Counted from the stretch's first letter, positions 35,523 to 44,068 are shown. The stretch is DNA of 64,000 nucleotides from Microcaldota archaeon (GCA_021789815.1 JAJYIZ010000001.1:24001-88000); one strand, 5' to 3'. The notes: generated by a model from the sequence alone, not told the origin. A program made the numbers and translations.

Positions 35523-35556
35523 AAAGTCTTTAATAGAGAAAAACTAACTAGTCTTT

Positions 35557-35964
35557 ATGAAAAAAGCAAATGGGCTGAGTAAGGAGGAGATAGCTGCAAT
35601 GAAGGACTATCTCAAAGAAAAAAATTCTAAAGAAAACAACGAAAACACAGTACTAGCTGCTATTTCCAAGATGCCAGAACCTGACCGGTCCTTAGCCAAA
35701 CGCATACATGCCATCATTACGAAGAACTTCCCCAGCTTTACATGCAAAACCTGGTATGGATTTCCGGCGTATATGAAAGGCGATGAGATGGTCTGCTTCT
35801 TTCAATATGCCTCTAAATTCAAAGCAAGGTATTCAACTTTGGGCTTTAGCGACAAGTCAAACCTAGATGAAGGAAATATGTGGCCAGTGACGTATGCGGT
35901 AACAAAACTGACAGCTTCGGAAGAGGCAAAGATCGTAGCGTTGGTGAAGAAAGCGGTGAGTTGA
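35557..35964 (+). CDS. DUF1801 (YdhG/Fra-like) protein
   Basis: A 135-residue protein. VLAAISKMPEPDRSLAKRIHAIITKNFPSFTCKTWYGFPAYMKGDEMVCFFQ and KARYSTLGFSDKSNLDEGNMWPVTYAVTKL are the DUF1801 pattern. Bacterial relatives have been linked to iron handling, but the role is not established. It is more common in bacteria, so transfer is possible. Confidence 0.85.
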   Translation: MKKANGLSKEEIAAMKDYLKEKNSKENNENTVLAAISKMPEPDRSLAKRIHAIITKNFPSFTCKTWYGFPAYMKGDEMVCFFQYASKFKARYSTLGFSDKSNLDEGNMWPVTYAVTKLTASEEAKIVALVKKAVS

Positions 35965-35994
35965 GGGATTTACCCATTGTTTGATTCCCTTAAG

Positions 35995-36066
35995 TGGACT
36001 CTGCGGGAATCGAACCCGCAACCTTCCGCTTGCAAAGCGGACGCTCTACCATTGAGCCAAGAGCCC
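35995..36066 (-). tRNA. tRNA-Ala (TGC)
   Basis: 72 nt without intron. Acceptor GGGCTCT/AGAGTCC contains a G3-T70 pair, the alanine identity element. D arm GCTCAATGGTAGAGC, anticodon stem CCGCT-TTGCAAG-CGG with TGC, T arm GCGGG-TTCGATT-CCCGC, discriminator A. No CCA is encoded. Confidence 0.97.
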
Positions 36067-36129
36067 TTTGTATACAGAATATGAAGCAACATATAAATAA
36101 CTCTTTTGAGCGGTGCATTATGTGAGAGT

Positions 36130-36258
36130 ATGGCGAAACGTAGAACCTCTAAGAAGACGTCAAAGAAGATGGATATGTGCTGCACCAACTGCTGCGGGTG
36201 CTGCGATTGCGGCAAATGCAAGGGAAGAAAAATGAAGTGCAACTGCGACTGCTGCTAG
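36130..36258 (+). CDS. metallothionein-like Cys-rich mini-protein
   Basis: A 42-residue frame, too short for the usual ORF cut-off. The first 16 residues are basic (MAKRRTSKKTSKKMDM), then CCTNCCGCCDCGKC, a KGRKMK spacer and CNCDCC: 12 Cys, arranged as C-x-C and CC groups, typical of metal-cluster proteins. A TATA box (CATATAAATAAC, ~36089-36100) lies about 30-40 bp before ATG 36130. It sits alone between tRNA-Ala and a convergent gene. It likely binds Cu, Zn or Cd; this is inference from composition. The antisense frame here is a shadow. Confidence 0.75.
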   Translation: MAKRRTSKKTSKKMDMCCTNCCGCCDCGKCKGRKMKCNCDCC

Positions 36259-36267
36259 AATTAGTCG

Positions 36268-36612
36268 TTATCTCCTTTTCTTGTGCTTTTGCGCAGATCT
36301 CTTAGGCTTAGCTCTTACTTTATGGGCTGCGTGCCCCCTTTGCGGCCTGCTTGCCTGTCTTCTTTTTGCTTGGACAGAAGTAGCCTGAGTGGTGAGCTTG
36401 TTTATGTCTATTATGTCCCTGTTCCTCTCCCGTTCTGTCATTATCTTGCCCAGCATTTCATCGACCATGCTGTCCGGCATGGTTTCGTTGTCCTTGGCCG
36501 AGTTTGCCAACAGGGCGTTCTCCATGTCGCTCGACTTGAGCATGGAGTTTATCGACTTGAGCATCTTTATCTGCTCAAGCTCCTTCGAATACTTTCCTCT
36601 TTTTTCCTTCAT
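36268..36612 (-). CDS. hypothetical basic protein
   Basis: A 114-residue protein. The N-terminal half is helical (KELEQIKMLKSINSMLKS, VDEMLGKIMTERERN) and the last 35 residues are almost all Lys/Arg/Gln/Ala/His (QAKRRQASRPQRGHAAHK, KPKRSAQKHKKRR), suggesting nucleic-acid binding. No family recognised. A TATA-like GCATAAATAGG is ~48 bp upstream. Overlapping plus-strand frames are judged shadows because their composition is unlike protein. Confidence 0.6.
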   Translation of the reverse strand: MKEKRGKYSKELEQIKMLKSINSMLKSSDMENALLANSAKDNETMPDSMVDEMLGKIMTERERNRDIIDINKLTTQATSVQAKRRQASRPQRGHAAHKVRAKPKRSAQKHKKRR

Positions 36613-36702
36613 TGAATGAACCTTCCCACAAGGCTATTGTGGTTGTTGCTTCGTGCGCCTATTTATGCCTTTGGTAGGCATACGATACTTGTATACTGAG
36701 AA

Positions 36703-38013
36703 TCAGACTTCGTACGATTCTTTTATCAATGGAACCTTTGCCTCCCATTTCCTTGAGGCGTACTCCCTGAGCTCCTTTGACTTGCTTATCTCTCCGTGCA
36801 CTATCATTACATTCTGCAGTCCTTTTACCTTGTTCATAAGGCTTTCCAGCTGTGGCCTGTCAGCGTGCGCAGACAGGTGGAATGTATTCACGTTCATCTC
36901 TATTCTCATCTCCTTACCGTTCATGAAGATGCTCTTCGAGCCCTCTTGCAGCGCTCTCCCCATTGTGCCTACAGCTTGATATCCTACAAGAAGCATCTTG
37001 TTCAATGAGTCTTTTGCAAGTTTCGAAAGGTAGAACATGACAGGCCCACCAGTGAGCATCCCGCTCGTTGTCACTATTATTGCAGCCTCTTGGTCGTTTA
37101 CGATCTTGTTCCTCGTACCCTTCGTTTCTACTGGAACGAAGTTGGGGCTCTTGAATGGATCATAATCGCTCATAAGGATCTTGCTCTGCAGTTCCTTCCT
37201 GCAGTATATGACGTTGTGCCTGTATATTCTCATGACCTTGTTTATCATCCCATCAACGTATACTGGCACCTTGGGCAGCACGCCGGAGTTTATGTAGTCG
37301 TCAAGGAGGAATAGTACTTCCTGGGCTCTTCCCACTGCGAAGCTCGGCACTATCACCTTGCCGCCAGCTGTTAGAGTGTCCTTCATGCTCTTCGCCATGT
37401 CCCTTGTTACCAGCTTCTCGTTAGGGAATACATCACGCTTTGCTGCGTATGTGCTCTCTGTGATGAGCGTGTCCGCTGTGATGTTTCTTACGTCTGCGCC
37501 CTCCAATAGCCTTGTCTTAGAGAGGCTTATGTCACCAGTATATGCGACCCTGCTCTTGCCGTCGCTTACTTCTATTAGCGCGCTTCCGAGTATGTGCCCC
37601 GCAGGTATGAACTTTATTGACAGGTCTCTGAACCTGAATTCTTTATAATATTCAACTATCTTTGAATGCCTGGCCTGCTCTGCAAGCCCCTTCTTTGTGA
37701 CGCTTACAGGATTAGACAAGCGAATGTAGTCGCTTATCATGACGTTCGAGACTTCTATTGTAGGCTTTGTTGCGAAGAAGTGCCCCTTATACCCAGCAGA
37801 GTATATGTGAGGCAGGAAGCCAACGTGGTCTAGGTGTGCATGCGACAGGAATATTCCGTCCATATGCCTTAGCTGATCCTCAGATATCTGAGGGTACTCT
37901 ATCTTCTCGCCCAGTTTCACCCCAGCATCAAGCAATATGTTTGTATTCTTGGTGCTTACCATTATGCAGCTTCTGCCCACTTCGCCTGCTGCTCCAAAAA
38001 ACGTAATCTTCAT
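36703..38013 (-). CDS. beta-CASP metallo-beta-lactamase RNase (aCPSF2-like)
   Basis: About 436 residues. FLSHAHLDHVGFLP is MBL motif 2; PAGHILGSALIEV, YTGDIS and ESTYAAKRDVFP (beta-CASP motif A), FAVGRAQEVL, VTTSGMLTGGPV and LSAHADRPQLE (motifs B/C) follow. There is no KH domain, so this is the short archaeal aCPSF2 type rather than aCPSF1. It would act in RNA 3'-end formation or decay. ATG 38013 gives the family start MKITFFGAAGEVGRS. A related gene is at 54449. Confidence 0.92.
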   Translation of the reverse strand: MKITFFGAAGEVGRSCIMVSTKNTNILLDAGVKLGEKIEYPQISEDQLRHMDGIFLSHAHLDHVGFLPHIYSAGYKGHFFATKPTIEVSNVMISDYIRLSNPVSVTKKGLAEQARHSKIVEYYKEFRFRDLSIKFIPAGHILGSALIEVSDGKSRVAYTGDISLSKTRLLEGADVRNITADTLITESTYAAKRDVFPNEKLVTRDMAKSMKDTLTAGGKVIVPSFAVGRAQEVLFLLDDYINSGVLPKVPVYVDGMINKVMRIYRHNVIYCRKELQSKILMSDYDPFKSPNFVPVETKGTRNKIVNDQEAAIIVTTSGMLTGGPVMFYLSKLAKDSLNKMLLVGYQAVGTMGRALQEGSKSIFMNGKEMRIEMNVNTFHLSAHADRPQLESLMNKVKGLQNVMIVHGEISKSKELREYASRKWEAKVPLIKESYEV

Positions 38014-38035
38014 GAATAACACTTAATTCTGTAAC

Positions 38036-38722
38036 TTACTGTGATGACTGTTTGTCCTCCTTCTTCTTTATTACTACTATGTCTTCTAGATTTATCTCTT
38101 GCGATTGCTGCTTCTGCTTTGGTGCCTGCACCTGGCTCTTTGGCCTGCGCTTCTGTATGCCAAGCGCGGATCTTATTCCTGCGTACAACACGTCGAGCTT
38201 GCCATCGAGCTCTGTTATCTGCGTTACTACCTCATTCAGGGTCTTCTGGTACTTCTCTATGTCACCAGAGACGAGCCCGTGCTTCCTTGTGAGCCTCTCG
38301 AGTTTCAATGCTTCTTCTATCTGGGCGTTTATTTCGCCTATCTTCATGGCCATTGCACGTTCCTGGGCGAGCGAGAGCGATTCCGTAGATATCTTGAATT
38401 CTATTGAATGCCTGAGCCTCTTCAGCTTCACCATGTTCTCCTTTGCGTGCGAGCTCTTTGCCTTCTGCCTCTCCATTTCGACTAGCTTTGCAATCGCCTC
38501 CTTCTCAGCTGTTTTGTATCCCAACCTGTATTGGCTTTCACGCATCCTTGCAACAAGCACGGCACGCTTCTTCTTCAGCTCCTCTATCTGGCCCCTTAGC
38601 TCCTGGACCTTGGGGTCTGTAGAGCTCTTTATTAGATTGTTGAGTGTGCTCTCCCCCTTCTTGCCGTCCTGGGCATTCTGCCTTGTACGGCTAACTTCAT
38701 TGGTATTATGATTGCTGCCCAA
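38036..38722 (-). CDS. coiled-coil protein
   Basis: A 228-residue protein. Residues ~40-185 are nearly continuous charged helix with heptads (VQELRGQIEELKKKRAVLVARM, EKEAIAKLVEMERQKAKSSH, IGEINAQIEEALKLERLTRK), followed by a Gln/Lys-rich tail. No catalytic motif. It lies between the beta-CASP and GT4 genes on the same strand with short gaps (22 and 41 bp), so probably in one transcript. Function unknown. Confidence 0.75.
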   Translation of the reverse strand: MGSNHNTNEVSRTRQNAQDGKKGESTLNNLIKSSTDPKVQELRGQIEELKKKRAVLVARMRESQYRLGYKTAEKEAIAKLVEMERQKAKSSHAKENMVKLKRLRHSIEFKISTESLSLAQERAMAMKIGEINAQIEEALKLERLTRKHGLVSGDIEKYQKTLNEVVTQITELDGKLDVLYAGIRSALGIQKRRPKSQVQAPKQKQQSQEINLEDIVVIKKKEDKQSSQ

Positions 38723-38763
38723 ATTCTCTTCCAGTAAATCGCCTTTCTTTATAAGACTTTCAA

Positions 38764-39930
38764 TCAGAAACTGTCCCTAGAGAGTATCCCTCTATAGACA
38801 TTCAGTAGCATATCGGTTGTGCTCCTTACAGAGTATCTCTCCGCAGTCTTCACCGTCTCTTTATATGCTGAGGGCTTATTTAAAACCTTTTCTATCTTTC
38901 GCGCGCAGTCCCTCGCGTTGCCGGCCTCGAACCTTTCGCCGTTCCTGCCGTTCTTTATTATATCCCTTATAGCCAGGTAATCGGCACCGACAACCGGCTT
39001 GCCCGCTGCCATTGCCTCCAGAAGCACTATTCCCTGGGTCTCGAATGTGGACGCAGTGCAGAACAGGTCTGAAGCAGCATAATACCTTGGCAGGTCATCC
39101 TGGTCCGCAAACCCGACAAACCTTATGTTCTCCTTTAGCCCCAACCTTATCGCCATGTGCTGATAGTAATGGATATATGGCCCTGTTCCGACAAATACGA
39201 ACTTGATGTCCTTTCTCTGTAGTATGGCCGCTGCCTTCAGTATCACATCTATACGCTTCTCGCGGCTTATTCTCCCTACATATAGGACTATCTTATCGCG
39301 CTTGCCAGTGACTATTGCCTTCCTTATCTTTGCACCGCTGACCCTTGGGTTGAACTTTTCTGTGTTTACCCCGTTCGGCACAGTCACAGCGTTTGGTATG
39401 CCGTGCCGCTTTAGAACCTTTGTTGCCACATCGCTTGGTGCTATTACAATATTGCACTTATTGTAGAAGAACTTTGCGTATGGCCATGCTGTTTTCTCCA
39501 TTACCTTCTGCGTCGTTTTGCTAGAGCCGCCGTACTCTGCCATGACGTTCTTGTGTGTGAAGAACGTATGGAATGTTCCTACAAGAGGTATCCTGTTTAT
39601 CTTTGCCATTGCCAGTCCGGAGAACCCCATCATGAATGGCGTGTGCACATGCACTATGTCCGGCTTTATCTGGTTGAGCTTTGCTGCAGATAGGAAAGGA
39701 AAGAGCGCCAGCCTGTACTGCGGGTACTTCCTGAACTTGACGCCATGAACTGCGTAGACATTCTTCTCAAGCTCGACTACGGGCTTCGACATCGATGCCC
39801 CGCTCGTGAAAATGTATACCTTATGGCCTCGCTTCTCGAGCTCCCTCTTTGTGTTGATTATTGAAGTTACAACACCATCGACAGCCGGTAGGTATGTATC
39901 TGTGTAAAACGCGATCTTCAGTGCTTCCAT
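38764..39930 (-). CDS. family 4 glycosyltransferase
   Basis: About 388 residues with two Rossmann halves (GT-B). IAFYTDTYLPAVDGVVTSIINTKRELEKRGHKVYIFT is the N-domain start; VHVHTPFMMGFSGLAMAK, VLYVGRISREKRID, and ASTFETQGIVLLEAMAAGKPVVGADY (E-x7-E retaining motif) follow. Closest in pattern to the alpha-mannosyl/glucosyl diacylglycerol transferase group, so glycolipid or surface glycan synthesis is likely. It follows the ribosomal L30-L15 pair by 19 bp. Confidence 0.9.
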   Translation of the reverse strand: MEALKIAFYTDTYLPAVDGVVTSIINTKRELEKRGHKVYIFTSGASMSKPVVELEKNVYAVHGVKFRKYPQYRLALFPFLSAAKLNQIKPDIVHVHTPFMMGFSGLAMAKINRIPLVGTFHTFFTHKNVMAEYGGSSKTTQKVMEKTAWPYAKFFYNKCNIVIAPSDVATKVLKRHGIPNAVTVPNGVNTEKFNPRVSGAKIRKAIVTGKRDKIVLYVGRISREKRIDVILKAAAILQRKDIKFVFVGTGPYIHYYQHMAIRLGLKENIRFVGFADQDDLPRYYAASDLFCTASTFETQGIVLLEAMAAGKPVVGADYLAIRDIIKNGRNGERFEAGNARDCARKIEKVLNKPSAYKETVKTAERYSVRSTTDMLLNVYRGILSRDSF

Positions 39931-39949
39931 GCCCAACCCTTGGGGCTGT

Positions 39950-40351
39950 TTATTCTATTACTATTGCCTCTCCACCGGCAGCCTTTATCTTTTCCGTGGC
40001 TGCCTTTGAGAAGCCTGCTGCCTTTATTGTTATCGGCTTGCTCAATGAGCCATTGCTCAGGACCTTGCAGTTGCGCAGCTCTATCTCCTGCTTGCCACCA
40101 TTGGAATGCAGCATGCTGTTTATCTGCGATAGTGTCATTTCGTCTAGGCGTTTCCTGTTCCAGGGATGGAAGCCCTTCTTGTGCATCAGCTCTCTTGCCT
40201 TGCTCGTCATGTACGTGAATTTGTGCTTCCTTGCGCCTGCCCTTCCAACGCCTCCGCGGTCTCCTGCACCCCTTGCATTCTTTATGTTGCCGACTCCCCA
40301 ACGACGTGTTCCGAGGTACTTGCGGTTGCGTTTCTGCCTTCTGACTACCAT
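39950..40351 (-). CDS. rpl15: ribosomal protein uL15
   Basis: A 133-residue uL15: N-terminal RRQKRNRKYLGTRRWGVGNIKNARGAGDRGGVGRAG is the Gly/Arg-rich rRNA-binding tail and ITIKAAGFSKAATEKIKAAGGE the globular signature. Its first base overlaps the stop of uL30, giving the standard archaeal L30-L15 order. SecY, normally next, is absent; a GT4 gene follows instead. Confidence 0.95.
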   Translation of the reverse strand: MVVRRQKRNRKYLGTRRWGVGNIKNARGAGDRGGVGRAGARKHKFTYMTSKARELMHKKGFHPWNRKRLDEMTLSQINSMLHSNGGKQEIELRNCKVLSNGSLSKPITIKAAGFSKAATEKIKAAGGEAIVIE

Positions 40352-40773
40352 TACTTCACCATTCTCTGAATTAATCCGTTTATTGCCGGTCCCATGTACC
40401 CGAGAGCACCGCCTTGCTTCACGCTCCTCTTTATGCTCTTGTAGCCTCTTCTTGGAGGGTGCAGCCTGAATGGAAGATTCTTCCTGAGTTCCTTCATGTT
40501 GTACTTGCCTGACATTACTTCCTTCGGGTCTATCTGAAGCCCAGAATTCTTTATCAATCGCTCCATTGTCTTTTCGTCAACCTCACCGTATGTTATGTAG
40601 TTGCTGCACTCCTTTATCATGCCCATCAGAGAGTCATCGACCTTTGCCACTATGCAGTTGTTCACCCTCTTTAGGCGCAGCCTGTTCAATGTTTCGGTTA
40701 TGTCGTGCCTGACATTGACCCTGCCGCGGACTCTGACAGCTGCTATTATCTTATCGTTCAATTCGCTTGGCAT
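40351..40773 (-). CDS. rpl30: ribosomal protein uL30
   Basis: A 140-residue archaeal uL30. IIAAVRVRGRVNVRHDITETLNRLRLKRVNNCIVAKVDDSLMGMIKECSNYITYGEVDEKTMERLI is the full L30 domain; the C-terminus FRLHPPRRGYKSIKRSVKQGGALGYMG is the archaeal/eukaryotic extension. Translationally coupled to uL15. Confidence 0.96.
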   Translation of the reverse strand: MPSELNDKIIAAVRVRGRVNVRHDITETLNRLRLKRVNNCIVAKVDDSLMGMIKECSNYITYGEVDEKTMERLIKNSGLQIDPKEVMSGKYNMKELRKNLPFRLHPPRRGYKSIKRSVKQGGALGYMGPAINGLIQRMVK

Positions 40774-40870
40774 AAAATACGCTCCTGTAAACTAAATCAA
40801 AAATATGCTAAATGTAGAGCTTACACTCTACATATTAGCAAAGAAAGGCTTTAAAGGTATCCTTTGCTCG

Positions 40871-41245
40871 TTAGCCCTTGTACACTAGTGCGAGTATTCC
40901 TCCTACAAGGCCAAGTATGAAGCCTAGTATGAAGCCACCTCCGCTTCCGAGGCTGATTATCGAGAACACCAGGCCTATTATGCCCCAGGTCTTGATAGCT
41001 GAAGTCTTTGTGTATGCCATTATTCCAGACACAAGCATCAGCAAGCCGCAGATTACTCCAAGTGCTCCAAGCGCTATTCCGATAGTTCCTACTGCTCCGC
41101 CAAACAGACTGACCCCGGTAATCCCACTCGAACTTGCGATCGAGTTAACCGCTAGGCCGCTGGCGAGGAGGGTTCCTCCGCCTCCAAGTACTATTATGCC
41201 GCCTATTAACAGCAACACAAATGCCGCTGTTGGTTTTGATGCCAT
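40871..41245 (-). CDS. small four-helix membrane protein (paralog of 41309)
   Basis: About 124 residues with four hydrophobic, Gly-rich helices: AAFVLLLIGGIIVLGGGGTLLAS, IGIALGALGVICGLLMLVSGIMAY, TWGIIGLVFSIISLG, FILGFILGLVGGILALVY. The segment KTWGIIGLVFS also occurs in the next gene. DUF4064-like in appearance. CAGTATAAATCGG lies ~25 bp before ATG 41245, which is preferred over 41269. Function unknown. Confidence 0.72.
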   Translation of the reverse strand: MASKPTAAFVLLLIGGIIVLGGGGTLLASGLAVNSIASSSGITGVSLFGGAVGTIGIALGALGVICGLLMLVSGIMAYTKTSAIKTWGIIGLVFSIISLGSGGGFILGFILGLVGGILALVYKG

Positions 41246-41308
41246 TTTGTACACCGATTTATACTGCATACGCTTTATTTAAAAAGGTTTCGCAACTGAC
41301 GGCGTGTG

Positions 41309-41656
41309 TCAGTGCTTGTATGTAAGAAGCAGTATAGCACCGATTAACGCAAGGGCGGCTCCTATGTAGCTGCCTGAAAGTAGACCAATTGCTGAAAAGA
41401 CAATTCCTATTATTCCCCATGTCTTAGCTCTTTCTGGTTTCTTAGAAACCATAACACTTATGGCAAAGAGCACAACACCGCAGACTATGCTGATCGATCC
41501 AAAGAGAATGTTACCATTCGGAGTCAATCCGTTGATTGTAGTATTTGTTTGACTACCAAGAGCAAGCGATATAGCAATTCCGCCAGCGCCTCCAGCAAGC
41601 AGGGTTATTCCTCCAAGTAACAGTAGTATAAGTGCTATAGTTTGCTTTTGATTCAT
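41309..41656 (-). CDS. small four-helix membrane protein (paralog of 40871)
   Basis: A 115-residue protein with the same plan as the neighbour at 40871: IALILLLLGGITLLAGGAGGIAIS, a short polar loop with Asn/Thr, ILFGSISIVCGVVLFAISVMV, KTWGIIGIVFSAIGLLSG and ALALIGAILLLTYKH. Tandem duplication followed by divergence. Function unknown. Confidence 0.72.
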   Translation of the reverse strand: MNQKQTIALILLLLGGITLLAGGAGGIAISLALGSQTNTTINGLTPNGNILFGSISIVCGVVLFAISVMVSKKPERAKTWGIIGIVFSAIGLLSGSYIGAALALIGAILLLTYKH

Positions 41657-41797
41657 TTACACACACTTTATACTCTTAAATCGTCTTTAAAACACTTTTG
41701 ACATTATGAAACTGAACCAAAACTTCCGCTTTTGCCACCTACAGATTAACTTTTTAAATACTCGCAGCACTTCTTAGATTGCGACCGGTAGATAAAT

Positions 41798-42145
41798 TTG
41801 TATTACAGCGAATATGCAAGAATAAGGAGAATAGAGAAGTGGCTGGAACGACTTGCCTACATATCTGTAGGCCTGGACTTCTTCATTGCACTGGCGTCCT
41901 TCCTTGTCCTTAGGGGCACTTCATTCTCTACAACTATGCTGACAATAACCGGAGACCTGATGATGTTCGAGATGGTTATAATAGGCGTGCTCTTTGCTGC
42001 TTTGGTAGGGTTAAAGCACTATGGCGGCATAATCGATGGCTTTGCAAGGGCAAGATTCAGGAACAAGTATAGAAGAAACATCTATGCGTACAGGAAAGCA
42101 ACATGGAGCCCGTTGGTATATGTAAGAAACGCGCTGTCGATCTGA
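41798..42145 (+). CDS. hypothetical membrane protein (two helices)
   Basis: A 115-residue frame: amphipathic N-terminus (YARIRRIEKWLERL), helices YISVGLDFFIALASFLVL and MMFEMVIIGVLFAALVGL, then a strongly basic cytoplasmic tail (RARFRNKYRRNIYAYRK). TTG 41798 is the only upstream start codon in frame; TTTTTAAATACTC is a TATA element ~45 bp upstream. Convergent with EndoQ with no gap. Confidence 0.62.
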   Translation: MYYSEYARIRRIEKWLERLAYISVGLDFFIALASFLVLRGTSFSTTMLTITGDLMMFEMVIIGVLFAALVGLKHYGGIIDGFARARFRNKYRRNIYAYRKATWSPLVYVRNALSI

Positions 42146-43402
42146 TCAGAGCATCCTCTGTCTTCTCTCTTCTATCTTCTCTTTGCCCTTGCTCCTGTTA
42201 AGCAGGTCTATCTCACCGAATATCCCTGCGTAACCCGGCTTTATTGTTATGTTCCCTGAGCGCATATTGGATATTGCCTCGGCGATCTCCTTCGTTGACC
42301 TTTTGGCGATTGACCCGATATCTTCATCGAGCAGAACGTCGTATTCTGTTTTTGTGGATGTAAGCTCTTTGTAGATGCGGTCAACTGCAACAGAGTACGT
42401 TCCCTTTTGTGTCACGTCGGCTATGACCTCCTTCAAAGGTACTATCTTTGCAAAGGGAATAGGATTTGGCGGGACAAAACCTACAGGCCTGTCGGCAAGG
42501 TTGTTAACTCTGTGTAAAACACCGTTCAGAAGCTTCTTCCCACACACGGGGCACTTCGTTATGCTGCTTGTTTCTGGGTTCACCGAGAACTTGCAGTCCT
42601 TGTGGCCGTCGAAGTGATACTTGCCTTCCTCTGGATAGAACTGTATTATCTTCTTGATTACGCTGCCGTCTTTTTTCTTTATCGCATTTGTTATTGAATC
42701 ATAAGATAGTTTCTCTTCATCCATCTCAAAAACGTTTGCCGATCTCCCGAGCTTCTCAAGCGAGTGCATGTCGCTGTTCGAAAGCAATGTATACTTATCA
42801 AGCGCGGATATCCTCCAGTTCATCGGCGAATCGCTCGATAGTCCTGTCTCGAGCGCATAGATATGCTTCTCTTGGTCTTCATATGCTTCCTTCATAGAGT
42901 TGAAGCCAGAAAGCGAGCCGAAGACTCCAAAGTAGGGGGTCCATGCGTGCGCAGGAAATACAAATGCATTTTTCTCAACTTCAAATACGGTTTCTACCAG
43001 TTGCGCAGCACTGATGGACAATGTTGGTCTTCCATCAGATGGAAGACTCCCGTACTTTGCGAGCCTATCGTTAAGCGCCTGCACTGATTCTATGCTTGGC
43101 ATCAGCAGAAGATTGTGCACCTTCTTCGTTGCACCCTTATGGTTGAATACCGTAGATACTTCGGAGCTCAGGATGAATCTTACTTTGCTTGATGAACCTT
43201 TGAGCTTGAAAAGGCCGGTCCCATTATGCTCTTCGAGATCCTTCTTTATTTCAGACAACCAATCCGGATGGGTGAAGTCTCCGGTTCCCACAAGCGTTAT
43301 GCCCTTTGTCTCTGATGCCTGCACAAGCCCATGCAGATTAATGTTTGCGCTGCACGCCATCGCGAACCTAGAATGTGTATGGAAATCCGCTATAATTTTC
43401 AT
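42146..43402 (-). CDS. nucQ: endonuclease Q (PHP-type deaminated-DNA endonuclease)
   Basis: A 418-residue protein, the size of Pyrococcus EndoQ. The PHP domain starts IIADFHTHSRFAMACSANINLHGL with H-x-H metal ligands, VGTGDFTHPDW, ILSSEVSTVFN, PAHAWTPYFGVFGS and LLSNSDMHSLEKLG. A zinc-binding region CKFS...TKCPVCGKKL and a helical C-terminus follow. EndoQ nicks 5' of uracil, hypoxanthine and abasic sites. It lies 9 bp downstream of an EndoIII-type gene on the same strand. EndoQ is known from Thermococcales and few others, so its presence is notable. Confidence 0.88.
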   Translation of the reverse strand: MKIIADFHTHSRFAMACSANINLHGLVQASETKGITLVGTGDFTHPDWLSEIKKDLEEHNGTGLFKLKGSSSKVRFILSSEVSTVFNHKGATKKVHNLLLMPSIESVQALNDRLAKYGSLPSDGRPTLSISAAQLVETVFEVEKNAFVFPAHAWTPYFGVFGSLSGFNSMKEAYEDQEKHIYALETGLSSDSPMNWRISALDKYTLLSNSDMHSLEKLGRSANVFEMDEEKLSYDSITNAIKKKDGSVIKKIIQFYPEEGKYHFDGHKDCKFSVNPETSSITKCPVCGKKLLNGVLHRVNNLADRPVGFVPPNPIPFAKIVPLKEVIADVTQKGTYSVAVDRIYKELTSTKTEYDVLLDEDIGSIAKRSTKEIAEAISNMRSGNITIKPGYAGIFGEIDLLNRSKGKEKIEERRQRML

Positions 43403-43411
43403 CTGACCAGC

Positions 43412-44068
43412 CTAGAGCCTCTTTGTAACTCCGTTCTTTGGGCATATGTTTTGGACAGGGCATTTGCTGCATATTGGAACCTTATCGCAAAGCGCCTTAC
43501 CGTGTCTCTTGAATATGTATGTAATGTTGTGCCAGTATTTTTTGCCGATCGTCTTCATCAGGTCTTGCTCTATCTTATCAGGATCCTTGTTGACACTCAA
43601 GCCTAGTCTGGGCGCAAGCTTTATGACCCAAGTATCTACAGGTATGCCAACGACTATGCCGTATGCGTTTATGAGTATTGTATTTGCGGTTTTCCTGCCT
43701 ATGCCGGGAAGCTCGAGGAGCTCTTCCATCTTGTTTGGCACTTTGCCGTTGTACTTTTCGTTTACAATCTTCATTGTGCTGATTATGCTTTTTGACTTGT
43801 TGCCACCGAAGCTGACCCTGCTAATGAGACTGTAGAGTTCTTCTGGGTCGGCATTTGCATAGTCTTTAGCGGTTTTATATTTCGCGAAAAGTTTTGGTGT
43901 AACAGCGTTTGTGACTTCATCGCGCGTTTGTGCAGAAAGTATCGCAGCAACAACAAGATCTATAGGTGTTTTAAAATCCAGATAGTACTTTGCGTCCTTG
44001 TAAGTTTTGCTTAAACCCTCGACAAGTTTGTTTGCATCTGCTACTGTAAGAAGCTTCACCCCTGCCAT
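43412..44068 (-). CDS. nth: endonuclease III-type DNA glycosylase (copy 1)
   Basis: A 218-residue HhH-GPD glycosylase. AAILSAQTRDEVTNAV, LPGIGRKTANTILINAYG (HhH with catalytic Lys) and GIPVDTWVIKLAPRLGL (catalytic Asp) are clear. The Fe-S cluster motif is C-x5-C-x2-C-x5-C (CDKVPICSKCPVQNIC), one residue shorter than the usual C-x6. It removes oxidised pyrimidines. Same strand and 9 bp upstream of EndoQ. Confidence 0.9.
   Translation of the reverse strand: MAGVKLLTVADANKLVEGLSKTYKDAKYYLDFKTPIDLVVAAILSAQTRDEVTNAVTPKLFAKYKTAKDYANADPEELYSLISRVSFGGNKSKSIISTMKIVNEKYNGKVPNKMEELLELPGIGRKTANTILINAYGIVVGIPVDTWVIKLAPRLGLSVNKDPDKIEQDLMKTIGKKYWHNITYIFKRHGKALCDKVPICSKCPVQNICPKNGVTKRL

Noticed and set aside
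35970-36242. 90-codon minus-strand frame over tRNA-Ala and the Cys-rich gene
   Set aside because: It runs through a complete tRNA and is the complement of the Cys codons of the 42-residue protein.
38041-38711. 219-codon plus-strand frame opposite the coiled-coil gene
   Set aside because: Ser/Phe/Leu-rich composition is typical of the complement of charged coiled-coil codons; the minus strand has heptads and operon context.
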